Below, piece by piece: positions 29,034-37,107 of a DNA stretch of 64,000 nucleotides. Position 1 is the first letter of the stretch, and every line of letters starts with the position of its first letter. Source of the stretch: Rhodospirillaceae bacterium (GTDB taxonomy: Bacteria > Pseudomonadota > Alphaproteobacteria > Dongiales > Dongiaceae). The notes beneath the pieces were generated by a model. It was not told the origin of the DNA, ran no database searches, and saw nothing but the letters and a program-made list of their open reading frames with translations. The translations under genes and the position numbers were made by a program. The stretch covers positions 186,001 through 250,000 of the forward strand of contig SSEL01000009.1 of assembly GCA_008012315.1 (NCBI GenBank), in the 5' to 3' direction.

Positions 29034-29915
29034 GTGAGCGTTCATCTGCCGGAAGGACAAAGCACAACTGGTCAGAAAACGGGTGCGCAAACCGGCGCCC
29101 GTCAGATGCGCGTTTCCTGTCCCGAGCTGACGGCGCGCAAAGGCGGCGAACCGATCGTCTGCCTCACGGCTTATACGGCGCCGATGGCGCAGCTTCTCGA
29201 TCCCCATGTCGATCTGCTCATGGTTGGGGATTCCCTTGGCATGGTGCTCTACGGTTTCGACAGCACCTTGCCGGTGACCATGGAGATGATGATCGCCCAT
29301 GGCGCCGCCGTACGCCGTGGCTCGCAGCATGCCTGCATCGTCGTCGACCTGCCTTTCGGCAGCTATCAGGAAAGCACTGAACAGGCCTATCGCAACGCCG
29401 TCCGCCTGATGCAGGAGACCGGCTGTTCGGCGGTGAAGATGGAAGGTGGCCGCGACCTGGCGCCGACCGTGGAATTCCTGGTGAAGCGCGGCATTCCGGT
29501 CATGGGCCATGTCGGGCTGATGCCGCAATCCGTGAACGCGCAGGGTGGCTATCGCGCGCGCGGCCGCGCCACGGATGAGGCGGCGGCGGTCATGGCCGAT
29601 GCCATCGCGATCTCCGAGGCAGGCGCCTTCGCCATCGTCGTCGAAGGCGTGATGGAGCAACTGGCCGAGGCGATCACTGCCCGTATCGCCGCACCGACGA
29701 TCGGCATCGGCGCTTCCGCCGGCTGCGACGGCCAGGTCCTGGTGGTGGATGACATGCTGGGCCTCTTCAGCAGCTTCAAGCCGCGTTTCGTCAAACGCTA
29801 TGCCGAACTCGGCAAGACCGTCAGCGAGGCGGTCCAGGCCTATGCCGCCGATGTCCGCAGCCGCCGCTTCCCAGGCCCCGAACATATTTTCGGCAGCATC
29901 AAGAAGAGCAGCTGA
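29034..29915 (+). CDS. panB: 3-methyl-2-oxobutanoate hydroxymethyltransferase
   Basis: First step of pantothenate synthesis: adds a hydroxymethyl group from methylene-tetrahydrofolate to 2-oxoisovalerate. Family motifs include [12 protein letters not shown] near residue 64, VKMEGG near 138, GHVGLMPQ near 160 and [16 protein letters not shown] near 223. The GTG at 29034 has GGGAGGGAAGC just upstream and gives 293 residues; a longer TTG start at 28974 is less likely. panC follows by 47 bases, the usual pairing. Confidence 0.96.
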   Translation: MSVHLPEGQSTTGQKTGAQTGARQMRVSCPELTARKGGEPIVCLTAYTAPMAQLLDPHVDLLMVGDSLGMVLYGFDSTLPVTMEMMIAHGAAVRRGSQHACIVVDLPFGSYQESTEQAYRNAVRLMQETGCSAVKMEGGRDLAPTVEFLVKRGIPVMGHVGLMPQSVNAQGGYRARGRATDEAAAVMADAIAISEAGAFAIVVEGVMEQLAEAITARIAAPTIGIGASAGCDGQVLVVDDMLGLFSSFKPRFVKRYAELGKTVSEAVQAYAADVRSRRFPGPEHIFGSIKKSS

Positions 29916-29962
29916 ACCGGGTTCCGCTGTTCGCGCATTGCCTATCAGGATTTGGTTTTCAG

Positions 29963-30808
29963 ATGACGCTATACGTCACGCGCACCATTGCCGATCTGCG
30001 CGCCGCGATCGGTTCCTTCCGGCGTGCCGGGGCCGGTATCGGCCTCGTGCCGACTATGGGCGCGCTGCATGACGGGCATCTCGCTTTGATCGGCGCCGCC
30101 AAGGCGCGCGGTCTGAAAACGGTCGCGACGATCTTCGTCAATCCCCGGCAATTCGGTCCGCGCGAGGATCTCGCCACCTATCCGCGCGACGAGGCCGGCG
30201 ATCTCGCCAAGCTGGACCAGGCCGGGACCGATCTGCTCTTCGTGCCCGATGTGACGGAGATGTATCCACAAGGCTTCTCGACCGCGGTCAGCGTCAGCGG
30301 CATCACCGAGCACCTTTGCGGCGCCATGCGGCCGCATTTTTTTGGCGGCGTGGCGACGGTGGTCACCAAACTGCTGCTGCAGGCTTCGCCCGATGCCGCC
30401 TTTTTCGGCGAAAAGGATTTCCAGCAATTGCAGGTGATCCGCCGCTTCACGCGTGATCTCAACATTCCGGTGGAGATCGTCGGCGTGCCGACCGTGCGCG
30501 AGGCGGATGGCCTTGCCATGTCCTCGCGCAACCGCTACCTGTCGCCGGACCAGCGCCGGATCGCCGGTCACCTGCCGCGCGTTTTACGGGCTTTGTCTGC
30601 GGAGCTTGCCGATGGCAAGGTGGCGGGGGCACGCCTCGATGCTGCCCGGAACGACTTGCTCTCGGCCGGCTTTGATAAGATCGATTATCTTGAGCTTTGC
30701 GATGTCGAGCATCTGCAGCCGATCCCGGCGGCAATCGCGCCCAGCCGGGTATTTGCCGCGGCGTTCATCGGCAACACCCGGTTGATCGATAACTGGCCGG
30801 TAGGCTGA
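29963..30808 (+). CDS. panC: Pantothenate synthetase
   Basis: ATP-dependent ligation of pantoate and beta-alanine. The nucleotidyl-transferase HIGH-like motif is PTMGALHDGHLALI at about residues 30-43; FGEKDFQQLQVI binds pantoate; and the C-terminal MSSRNRYLSPDQR is the KMSKS-like loop. Length 281 residues is normal. It follows panB and is 20 bases ahead of a small conserved protein gene. Confidence 0.97.
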   Translation: MTLYVTRTIADLRAAIGSFRRAGAGIGLVPTMGALHDGHLALIGAAKARGLKTVATIFVNPRQFGPREDLATYPRDEAGDLAKLDQAGTDLLFVPDVTEMYPQGFSTAVSVSGITEHLCGAMRPHFFGGVATVVTKLLLQASPDAAFFGEKDFQQLQVIRRFTRDLNIPVEIVGVPTVREADGLAMSSRNRYLSPDQRRIAGHLPRVLRALSAELADGKVAGARLDAARNDLLSAGFDKIDYLELCDVEHLQPIPAAIAPSRVFAAAFIGNTRLIDNWPVG

Positions 30809-30828
30809 CGAAAGTGCTGGCAGGAAAG

Positions 30829-31122
30829 ATGGATCTGACCGCGTTCAAAGCGACCCTTACCCAATCCCAGCCGCCGGCGGATCTCGCCCCGGCGCTGCAG
30901 GCCTTGTGGTGGGATGCCAAGGGGAATTGGGACCAGGCGCATGCTTGTGCCCAGATCCGGGAGGATATGCCGGGCAATTGGGTGCATGCCTATCTGCACC
31001 GCAAGGAAGGCGATCTCAGCAATGCCGGCTACTGGTATCGCCGCGCCGGCCAGCCGGTTGCCACGACGACCCTGGCTGATGAATGGGCCGAGATCGTCAC
31101 CACGCTGCTACCGGCTGCTTGA
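30829..31122 (+). CDS. Conserved small protein of unknown function
   Basis: A 97-residue soluble protein, rich in Trp, Ala and His, with a conserved-looking core (DMPGNWVHAYLHRKEGDLSN then AGYWYRRAG). I believe similar unnamed proteins occur in other bacteria, but I cannot name a family. ATG 30829 has AGGAAAG directly before it; GTG 30814 is an alternative. It follows panC by 20 bases and is probably co-transcribed with panBC. It converges on the gpt gene 9 bases away. Confidence 0.8.
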   Translation: MDLTAFKATLTQSQPPADLAPALQALWWDAKGNWDQAHACAQIREDMPGNWVHAYLHRKEGDLSNAGYWYRRAGQPVATTTLADEWAEIVTTLLPAA

Positions 31123-31131
31123 AGCCGGCTT

Positions 31132-31614
31132 TCAGCCGCGCTTCATCTTGGCGATCGGCTGCACGAATTGCGGCTCGATGTCCCAGGGGAAATAGATCCA
31201 GGTATCCTGGCTGACCTCGGTGATGAAAGTATCGACCAGGGGCCGGCCGGCCGGCTTGGCGTAAATGGTGGCGAAATGCGCCTTGGGCAGCATCTCACGC
31301 ACATATTTCGCCGTGCGGCCGGTATCGACCAGGTCGTCGATGATCAGCCAGCCCTCGCCGTCGCCACCGACACCTTTCAGCAGGTTGATCTCGCCCTGCC
31401 GGTGATCGTCGGAATAGCTGGTCATGCAGACCGTATCGATCAGGCGGATATCAAGCTCACGGGCGATAATCGCGGCCGGCACCAGGCCGCCGCGGGTGAT
31501 GGCGATGATGCCTTTCCATTCGCCGATGCCGATCAGGCGCCAGGCCAGGGCTTTGGCGGTACGATGCAGTTCCTCCCAGGAAACCGGGAAGTGTTTCTGC
31601 TGACTGACGGACAT
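31132..31614 (-). CDS. gpt: Xanthine(-guanine) phosphoribosyltransferase
   Basis: Purine salvage enzyme that joins xanthine or guanine to PRPP. The PRPP-binding loop is [14 protein letters not shown] at about residues 87-100, and ITRGGLVPA near 41 is typical of Gpt. The C-terminal FPWDIEPQ fits the family. ATG 31614 gives 160 residues, the normal size; a longer frame to 31683 is unlikely. Soluble or loosely membrane-associated. Confidence 0.94.
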   Translation of the reverse strand: MSVSQQKHFPVSWEELHRTAKALAWRLIGIGEWKGIIAITRGGLVPAAIIARELDIRLIDTVCMTSYSDDHRQGEINLLKGVGGDGEGWLIIDDLVDTGRTAKYVREMLPKAHFATIYAKPAGRPLVDTFITEVSQDTWIYFPWDIEPQFVQPIAKMKRG

Positions 31615-31711
31615 GGGGCCCTCTCGGCTGGCGGTGGTGGAGAATTGGCCGGGATGATTACTCCAGGATGGCGGGCCCGGCAAGATGCAGGTGACGGATC
31701 AGCGACCCGGG

Positions 31712-31744
31712 TAAAACGAAACCGGCGCCTGTATGGGCGCCGGT
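31712..31744 (-). terminator. Rho-independent terminator after the OmpA-like lipoprotein gene
   Basis: ACCGGCGCC/GGCGCCGGT, a perfect 9-pair stem (31721-31744) with a 6-base loop, is followed on the minus strand by TTCGTTTTA. It lies about 70 bases past the stop at 31813. Confidence 0.8.
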
Positions 31745-31812
31745 CCGGTTCGGGGTTACGCCTGACCGCGATCAGGGCGTAGAGGGTTAACTTGCTTGCC
31801 GCTGGCGATCGT

Positions 31813-32928
31813 TCAGCGGACGTAAATCTGGACCTCGTTGGTCGGGACATTCGGGTCCGTCACCTGGGTGACGTTCACCCGGTCGGCCGGCAGCCCCATG
31901 TTCAACAACGAGCGCATCACCTTATTAGCATTGGTGCGGGAGATGTCGCTGTTCAAGGCCACTTCCGCCGGACTGCCATTGGCCGGGGCCACGGCGACCA
32001 GGTCGAAACCGGCATTGGGGCGGCGCTCCAGCGCCTTGCTGGCGGCTTCATAGAGCGCCTGCTCGTAATTCACCGTGCTGCGGTCGAAGCGGATGACCAC
32101 CAGCGGCCGGCCGGAACTCATGCCGGTACCGGGCTGGGCGACCGGCGCGGGGACGGGCTCGGTCCGGCCCGCCAGGGAAGTGCCATAGAATTCGCCGTTA
32201 TTCACCGCCATCGCCAGCTGGGTCAGGTTGCTGCGCTCGATCCCGAGGAACCGGTTCTGGCGGTTGATGTCGTCGCTCAGCTGGTTGAGCAGGCGATCGA
32301 TGGAGACCGCCGTCTGCTGGGTGGAATCTTCCAGGATCCGCAACTGCCGGTGATCCTCATCCACCGCGCCCGAGGCGGTATAGGCGGCGCGGATCGAATC
32401 CAGCAGGTAAGAGGCGAAAGAAGCGTTGTTGGCGGCATCATTCGCCAGCAGGTTCATCTGCGCCACATCGGTCTCGACGCCGCGCAGCTGGCCTTCGGCC
32501 TGGCGCCAGGCCTTGATCACGCCGGGATTGCCCCGCGTGGTGCCGAGCTGCAGCTTCGCATTGATCGCCCCGACGGTCGTCTGATACCCGCCGGCATTGC
32601 TTTCGGCGTCCTGGCGCAATTGCTGGTGCCGGGTTGCCTGTTCCTGCACGCCCTGCTGCAGCTTGGTCAGATCGTCACGGAATTGAATCACCCGCTGGCC
32701 GACCAGGGTGCCGGTCGGCTTGCCGGGCTGAGAGATATCCAATTGTGCCGCTGTCAAGGACCCGCTCGACGCGCCGTTATTGACGGCATCTGTCGGCGCA
32801 CCCACCGGGGCCCCGGATGCCGTCGAGGCGTCCAAAGTCGTTGATCCGGTTGAGTTTTGTGTCGATTGACAGGCGCCCAACGCCATCGCCGCGGTGATCA
32901 GGACCGCGATTTGCCCCAGCTTATTCAT
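31813..32928 (-). CDS. Lipoprotein with coiled-coil middle and OmpA-like C-terminal domain
   Basis: A 371-residue protein with a lipoprotein signal (MNKLGQIAVLITAAMALGAC; Cys20 lipidated). Residues about 25-60 are a Ser/Thr/Gly/Ala-rich linker. Residues about 75-250 are helical with heptad character (RDDLTKLQQGVQEQATRHQQ). The last about 95 residues resemble an OmpA-type peptidoglycan-binding fold (VVIRFDRSTVNYEQAL, then RTNANKVMRSLLNMGLPADR). It probably tethers the envelope to peptidoglycan. The exact family is not recognised, and the OmpA match is moderate. Its own terminator suggests a single-gene transcript. Confidence 0.8.
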   Translation of the reverse strand: MNKLGQIAVLITAAMALGACQSTQNSTGSTTLDASTASGAPVGAPTDAVNNGASSGSLTAAQLDISQPGKPTGTLVGQRVIQFRDDLTKLQQGVQEQATRHQQLRQDAESNAGGYQTTVGAINAKLQLGTTRGNPGVIKAWRQAEGQLRGVETDVAQMNLLANDAANNASFASYLLDSIRAAYTASGAVDEDHRQLRILEDSTQQTAVSIDRLLNQLSDDINRQNRFLGIERSNLTQLAMAVNNGEFYGTSLAGRTEPVPAPVAQPGTGMSSGRPLVVIRFDRSTVNYEQALYEAASKALERRPNAGFDLVAVAPANGSPAEVALNSDISRTNANKVMRSLLNMGLPADRVNVTQVTDPNVPTNEVQIYVR

Positions 32929-33282
32929 TGATGCCCGAACCCCACCAAGCGGCCGTCGACGATGACCGATTCTTCATTAATAGTTCTTGGCAGTTTTTGG
33001 GTAAAGAATCAACCGCCTTCCCCCTGATGCGAGAGGGGCGATAGAGGATGGGTCCGGCAACGGCGCCATCGTTCCGGCTTGTCCGGGACGCTGTCGAACC
33101 CGTCTTTGAAGGCCTGTCCGGGCCCGGTTAAATCCAGGCGGATCAGACGATTAGAGCGTGTGAACCGGATTTTGCAGGGAAGCTGCATTCGGGACTTGCC
33201 AGCACGCCAGCGGACGTGTAGGTTCCGCCACCGAAATGAGGACGGTGGGCCTTCCGGCCCCTTCTCGACCGTCCCGGCCAGT
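32929..33282. other. Intergenic region between the lipoprotein gene and tRNA-Arg
   Basis: 354 bases without a convincing gene. The left part, with TTTACC and TATTAA 17 bases apart on the minus strand (near 32980-33005), may be a weak promoter for the lipoprotein gene. The right part should contain the tRNA promoter, which I could not place. Confidence 0.35.
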
Positions 33283-33359
33283 GCGCCCGTAGCTCAATTG
33301 GATAGAGCATCTGACTACGGATCAGAAGGTTAGGAGTTCGAATCTTCTCGGGCGCGCCA
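33283..33359 (+). tRNA. tRNA-Arg (anticodon ACG)
   Basis: A complete cloverleaf of 77 bases. The acceptor arms GCGCCCG and CGGGCGC pair fully, followed by discriminator G and encoded CCA. The D loop has AGCTCAATTGGATAGAGC, the anticodon arm is TCTGA-CTACGGA-TCAGA with anticodon ACG, and the T arm holds GTTCGAAT. A34 is presumably edited to inosine to read CGU/CGC/CGA. Confidence 0.97.
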
Positions 33360-33663
33360 TCGCTTTCCATGGCAGGCGATCTTTGTTCTTCCGTTGGTAA
33401 ACGCGATCAGACCTTGCTCGGCTCCAGTGCTGCTTCCTGGCGACTGCCTTCTGCGTCCTTCCGCTCGGATAGATACCAGCCGTGTTGCGGCGACCATGTT
33501 GGCGACTTCTTCCTGAACATGCTATCTGGGCCTGATCTTGTCGTGATCTGGCCGCAGGTTGCGTCGGCACCGCATCCGGGATCGCGGCGCTTATCGGTTG
33601 TCTCGCTGCTGCCGCCGGCACGACAGATGGATCACAGCGTCACGAGATATATGCAGGATGAAT
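33360..33663. other. Intergenic region downstream of tRNA-Arg
   Basis: 304 bases between the tRNA and a YjdM-like gene. I found no convincing gene, no duplicated tRNA 3' end and no integrase, so there is no sign of an element inserted at this tRNA. Confidence 0.45.
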
Positions 33664-33966
33664 ATGAACGGCCAGGAAGACGACTACGTCTATGATGAGG
33701 CAATCGGCGAGTGGCGACCTGCTTCCGAGATCGCGGCGGAGAAAGCCAAAGCCGCCGAGGTGCGCGATGCATCCGGCAATGTTCTCGCAGATGGCGATTC
33801 GGTCATCCTGATCAAGGATCTCAAGGTCAAGGGCGCCGGCCAGACGCTCAAGCAGGGGACGGTCATCAGGTCGATCCGGCTCACGGACAACCCGGAAGAA
33901 ATCGACTGCCGCCACGATGCGATCAAAGGCCTGGTTCTGCGCACCGAGTTCGTGCGTAAGCGGTGA
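33664..33966 (+). CDS. YjdM/PhnA-like protein lacking the zinc ribbon
   Basis: The last about 70 of 100 residues match the C-terminal domain of YjdM (old name PhnA): VRDASGNVLADGDSVILIKD and LKVKGAGQTLKQGTVIRSIR, then IDCRHDAIKGLVLRTEFVRK. Full-length YjdM has an N-terminal zinc ribbon with CxxC pairs; here that region is replaced by an acidic segment (YVYDEAIGEWRPASEIAAEK) with no cysteines. I chose ATG 33664, preceded by AGGATGAAT. The function of the family is unclear despite the alkylphosphonate label; no phosphonate genes are nearby. Confidence 0.85.
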   Translation: MNGQEDDYVYDEAIGEWRPASEIAAEKAKAAEVRDASGNVLADGDSVILIKDLKVKGAGQTLKQGTVIRSIRLTDNPEEIDCRHDAIKGLVLRTEFVRKR

Positions 33967-34022
33967 TCGAGCATCTATATCGCCTTTTGATAAATATTTG
34001 AAATATAATGTAAAATGATGCT

Positions 34023-34054
34023 GGATATTCGGGGAACGCCTCCCCCGGATATCC
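34023..34054. other. Strong hairpin after the YjdM-like gene
   Basis: GGATATTCGGGG pairs with CCCCGGATATCC over 12 positions (one G-U in RNA) with an 8-base loop. It follows an AT-rich patch (33984-34018). No T-run follows on either strand, so it is not a standard terminator; it may be a 3'-end stabilising or Rho-assisted structure, or chance. Confidence 0.4.
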
Positions 34055-34247
34055 TGGCGAAAATCGACCTGCCCCAGCCGTCTTGACGGCGGCCGGCGTC
34101 ACGGTTGCCGGTCGCGCCACCCTTCCATGCCGAATACTCGGTTGTCATCGCCAGTTGCGATGACGATTCTGCTCACCGATTTCACGCCGTTTTCCCAGCC
34201 CCCAGCGCAAACCGGCACCGGACCCCTCAGCACGGGCACATCAGTAT

Positions 34248-35723
34248 ATGACCGCTCCAGAAGACCAGCCCGAGCAGCTTTTTGCGACTCAGCGTGATCC
34301 CCGACTGCGGCTGCTCATCCCCCTGGTCGTCGCCTTCGCCTTCCTGATGGAGCAGATCGATTCCACCATCATCACCACAGCCATCCCGCAGATGGCGGTG
34401 GAGCTCCATACCAGCGTCCTGCGGATGAATCTGGCGGTGACGGCCTATGTGCTCACCTTGGCGGTCTTCATTCCAATCAGCGGCTGGTTCGCGGACCGGT
34501 TCGGCGCGCGGCGGATCTTCATTCTGTCCCTGCTGGTCTTCACGCTCAGTTCCGTGCTCTGCGGCATGGTGCAGAATTTCACCATGCTGGTGGCGACCCG
34601 GGCGCTGCAAGGCCTGGGCGGGGCGATGATGACGCCGGTCGGCCGGCTTATCCTGCTGCGCAGCTTCCCGCGCAGCGAGCTCGTGACCGCCATGATCTAT
34701 ATGAGCTTACCGGCGCTGCTGGGGCCGGTCATCGGCCCGCTGCTGGGCGGCCTGCTGACCAGCTATGTGTCCTGGCGCTGGATCTTCTTCATCAACCTGC
34801 CCTTCGGCATCGTCGGCATCATCCTGGCCTTGCGCTATGTCGAGGATTTCCCCCGCGACCGGAGCATACGATTCGATATCTGGGGCTTCCTGATGGTTGG
34901 ATCGGCCTTGGCGCTGGTTCAATTCGGCATCGAGAATATGAGCCGGCCGGTGATCTCATCGACGATGCTCTATGCGGTCATGGCCGTTGCCGTCATGTTG
35001 TTATTCGCCTTCGTCTGGCATGCCGGCAGGATCAGCTTCGCGGCGGTCGATCTCTCCTTGTTCAAATTCCGCTCCTTCCGCATCGGGACTTTGTCCGGCG
35101 GTCTGTGCCGGATCGGCATGAACGGCGTGCCCTTTTTGCTGCCGCTGATGTTGCAGGTCGGCTTCGGCATGAGCTCGATCGAATCGGGATCGCTCACCTT
35201 CGTCACCAGCGTCGGCGCCCTGGTGATCCGTCCCATTTCGACGCGGCTGCTGAAGAGCTTCGGCTTCGACCGGGTCCTGCTCTATAGCGCGATCATGTCA
35301 TCGCTGGTGATCGCCGGATTTGCGCTGATGGATGCGAATACGCCGCGCTGGTGGATCATCGTCTATGTCAGCATTTTCGGCCTGGTCCGCACGCTGCAGT
35401 TCATGAGTTCGAACACGCTGTCTTACGCCGATATGCCGGCCGGTCAGTTGAGCAAAGCCACCAGCCTCGGCGGCGTATTGCAGCAGCTCAGCGTCAGTTT
35501 CGGCGTCTCCTTCAGCGCCATGCTGCTTGAATTCGTGGCGCGGCCCTCGGCAGTTCTGTCGCAGCAGGATTTCCATGAAGCCTTCCTGCTGGTGGCGCTT
35601 ATCCCCCTGTTGTCGATCCCGGGCTTCCTGCTGCTGAAACCGGAAGACGGCGTGGCGGTGAGCGGCCATATGCGCGGGAAGCACCCTCGGGACAAGAAGC
35701 CGACGGAGACTGAGCAGGGATAG
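34248..35723 (+). CDS. DHA2-family MFS efflux transporter (EmrB/QacA type)
   Basis: A 491-residue, 14-helix drug:H+ antiporter. Helix 1 has EQIDSTIITTAIPQMA, a variant of the DHA2 pattern; loop 2-3 has SGWFADRFGARR; helix 5 has the antiporter motif (LPALLGPVIGPLLGGLL). It starts at ATG 34248. No membrane-fusion partner (EmrA-like) gene is beside it, so it either works alone at the inner membrane or uses a remote partner. It converges on the P450 gene 3 bases away. Confidence 0.92.
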   Translation: MTAPEDQPEQLFATQRDPRLRLLIPLVVAFAFLMEQIDSTIITTAIPQMAVELHTSVLRMNLAVTAYVLTLAVFIPISGWFADRFGARRIFILSLLVFTLSSVLCGMVQNFTMLVATRALQGLGGAMMTPVGRLILLRSFPRSELVTAMIYMSLPALLGPVIGPLLGGLLTSYVSWRWIFFINLPFGIVGIILALRYVEDFPRDRSIRFDIWGFLMVGSALALVQFGIENMSRPVISSTMLYAVMAVAVMLLFAFVWHAGRISFAAVDLSLFKFRSFRIGTLSGGLCRIGMNGVPFLLPLMLQVGFGMSSIESGSLTFVTSVGALVIRPISTRLLKSFGFDRVLLYSAIMSSLVIAGFALMDANTPRWWIIVYVSIFGLVRTLQFMSSNTLSYADMPAGQLSKATSLGGVLQQLSVSFGVSFSAMLLEFVARPSAVLSQQDFHEAFLLVALIPLLSIPGFLLLKPEDGVAVSGHMRGKHPRDKKPTETEQG

Positions 35724-35726
35724 CGG

Positions 35727-36931
35727 TCAGGGCGCGATGACAGGCAATTTGTCGATCGCTTTCATGCCCGGGCGAGTACGCCAGCGGATTTGCGTCTCGT
35801 CCACCGCCAGCGCCAGATCCGGCCAGCGTTCGAACAGGGCCTGCAAGGCGCATTTGCCTTCGATCCGCGCCAGTTGATGACCCAGGCAAAAGTGAATGCC
35901 GGTACCGAAAGCGAGATGCCGGTTGGGCTTTCGCGTGAGGTCGAGGCGCTCCGGATGCGGATTTGCGCCAGGGTCCAGGTTGGCGGCGGCCAGCATGGGC
36001 ATGATCTTCTCGCCCTTCTTCAGCCGGACGCCGGCAAGCTCGATATCCTTGCGGATATAGCGCGCTTGGTGAATTGCACGGGCGAGATGAAGCGGAGAAA
36101 TTCTTCGACGGCGGTTTCGGCATGGCTCCAGTCTTCGGCGAGCCAGTTGCGCAGGCCGGGGTTTTTCACGAGTTCATAGACCGATCCGCTGATCAGATGC
36201 GTGGTCGTTTCATGGCCGGCGAAGAGCAGCAGGAAAACCATCGCCACGATTTCATCGCCGCTGATCCGCCCGCCTTCCTTTTCTGCACGGACCAGCTCGG
36301 CGATCAATCCCTCGCCGCCATCTTGGCGCACGGCCTCGAGATGCCGCTGCATATAGCGCTTCATGGCAAGGATATTGGGGATCACGCTCAGGAAGCCGAG
36401 GGCGCCGGTGAAACGCGTGAAACCGCTGGCCCAGGCGCTGAATTTGGGCCGGTCGGCCAGCGGCAGGCCGAGCAGCTCGCAGATCACCGAAAGCGGCAGT
36501 TTGCGTGCATATTGGTCGATGAGATCGGCGGGGCTCCCCGCCGCGAACAGCTCAGCCGCCAGCTCGCGGCCAAGCGCCAGGATGCGCGGCTCCATCTCCA
36601 GCACGGCCCGGCGGCGAAAGGCTTCGTCGACGATGTCCCGCAGGCGGCGGTGATCCGGCTCATCCATCGACAGCATGTTATTGGCAAGCGTCCGCAAGAG
36701 GCCGGGCATCCACCAGCGAAAGCCGGCAACAACACCGTCATCCTTGCGCAGCGTGAACGTCTCGCTGTCCTTCAGGACCAGATCGGCCAGGTCCTGCGTG
36801 GTCGTCGTCCAGACCGTTCCGACAATGGGGAAGCGGACCTCGACGACCGGTCCGGCTGCTCGCAGCTTTTCGATCTCGGCTGCGGGATTGCGAAAATACG
36901 CCTGGCTGCTGAAGTCCGCCTGCAAAGCCAT
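35727..36931 (-). pseudogene. Cytochrome P450 interrupted by a frameshift
   Basis: Two overlapping frames together make one normal bacterial P450 of about 400 residues. The first frame (36931 to about 36065) has the oxygen-binding I helix LLFAGHETTTHL and the ExxR helix (EEFLRFISP), then PVQFTKRA, and runs into a stop at 36020. The second frame continues YIRKDIELAGVRLKKGEKI and the heme-binding loop FGTGIHFCLGHQLAR. The shift lies near 36060-36066, where GC seems duplicated (CGCGCTAT versus expected CGCTAT). Without repair the protein lacks the heme cysteine. It could be a sequencing error. Substrate unknown. Confidence 0.88.
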
Positions 36932-37040
36932 GATAGATCCCTAGCCGTGGCGAGGACTGCCTATTTAGGCCGTAATTCCTTCGTCATGCAAATGGCGAGG
37001 CGTCGAGCCACGCCGGCCGTCGGTAAAGCGGGCGACAGGC

Positions 37041-37079
37041 AAAAAAACGGGGCGAGATCGCCCATGGCCATCTCGCCCC
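37041..37079 (-). terminator. Rho-independent terminator of the amidase/solute-binding-protein operon
   Basis: GGGGCGAGAT/ATCTCGCCCC, 10 perfect pairs (37049-37079) with an 11-base loop, is followed on the minus strand by a G and then seven T residues. It lies 29 bases past the stop at 37108. Confidence 0.92.
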
Positions 37080-37107
37080 CGGGAGGGTTCATATCTCCGG
37101 CAGAGGG

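Noticed and set aside
32968-33010. Inverted repeat GATTCTT ... AAGAATC upstream of the lipoprotein gene
   Set aside because: Only 7 bases with a long spacer; likely chance.
33283-33663. Integrated element at tRNA-Arg
   Set aside because: No integrase, no duplicated tRNA 3' end, and the following genes match the surrounding composition.
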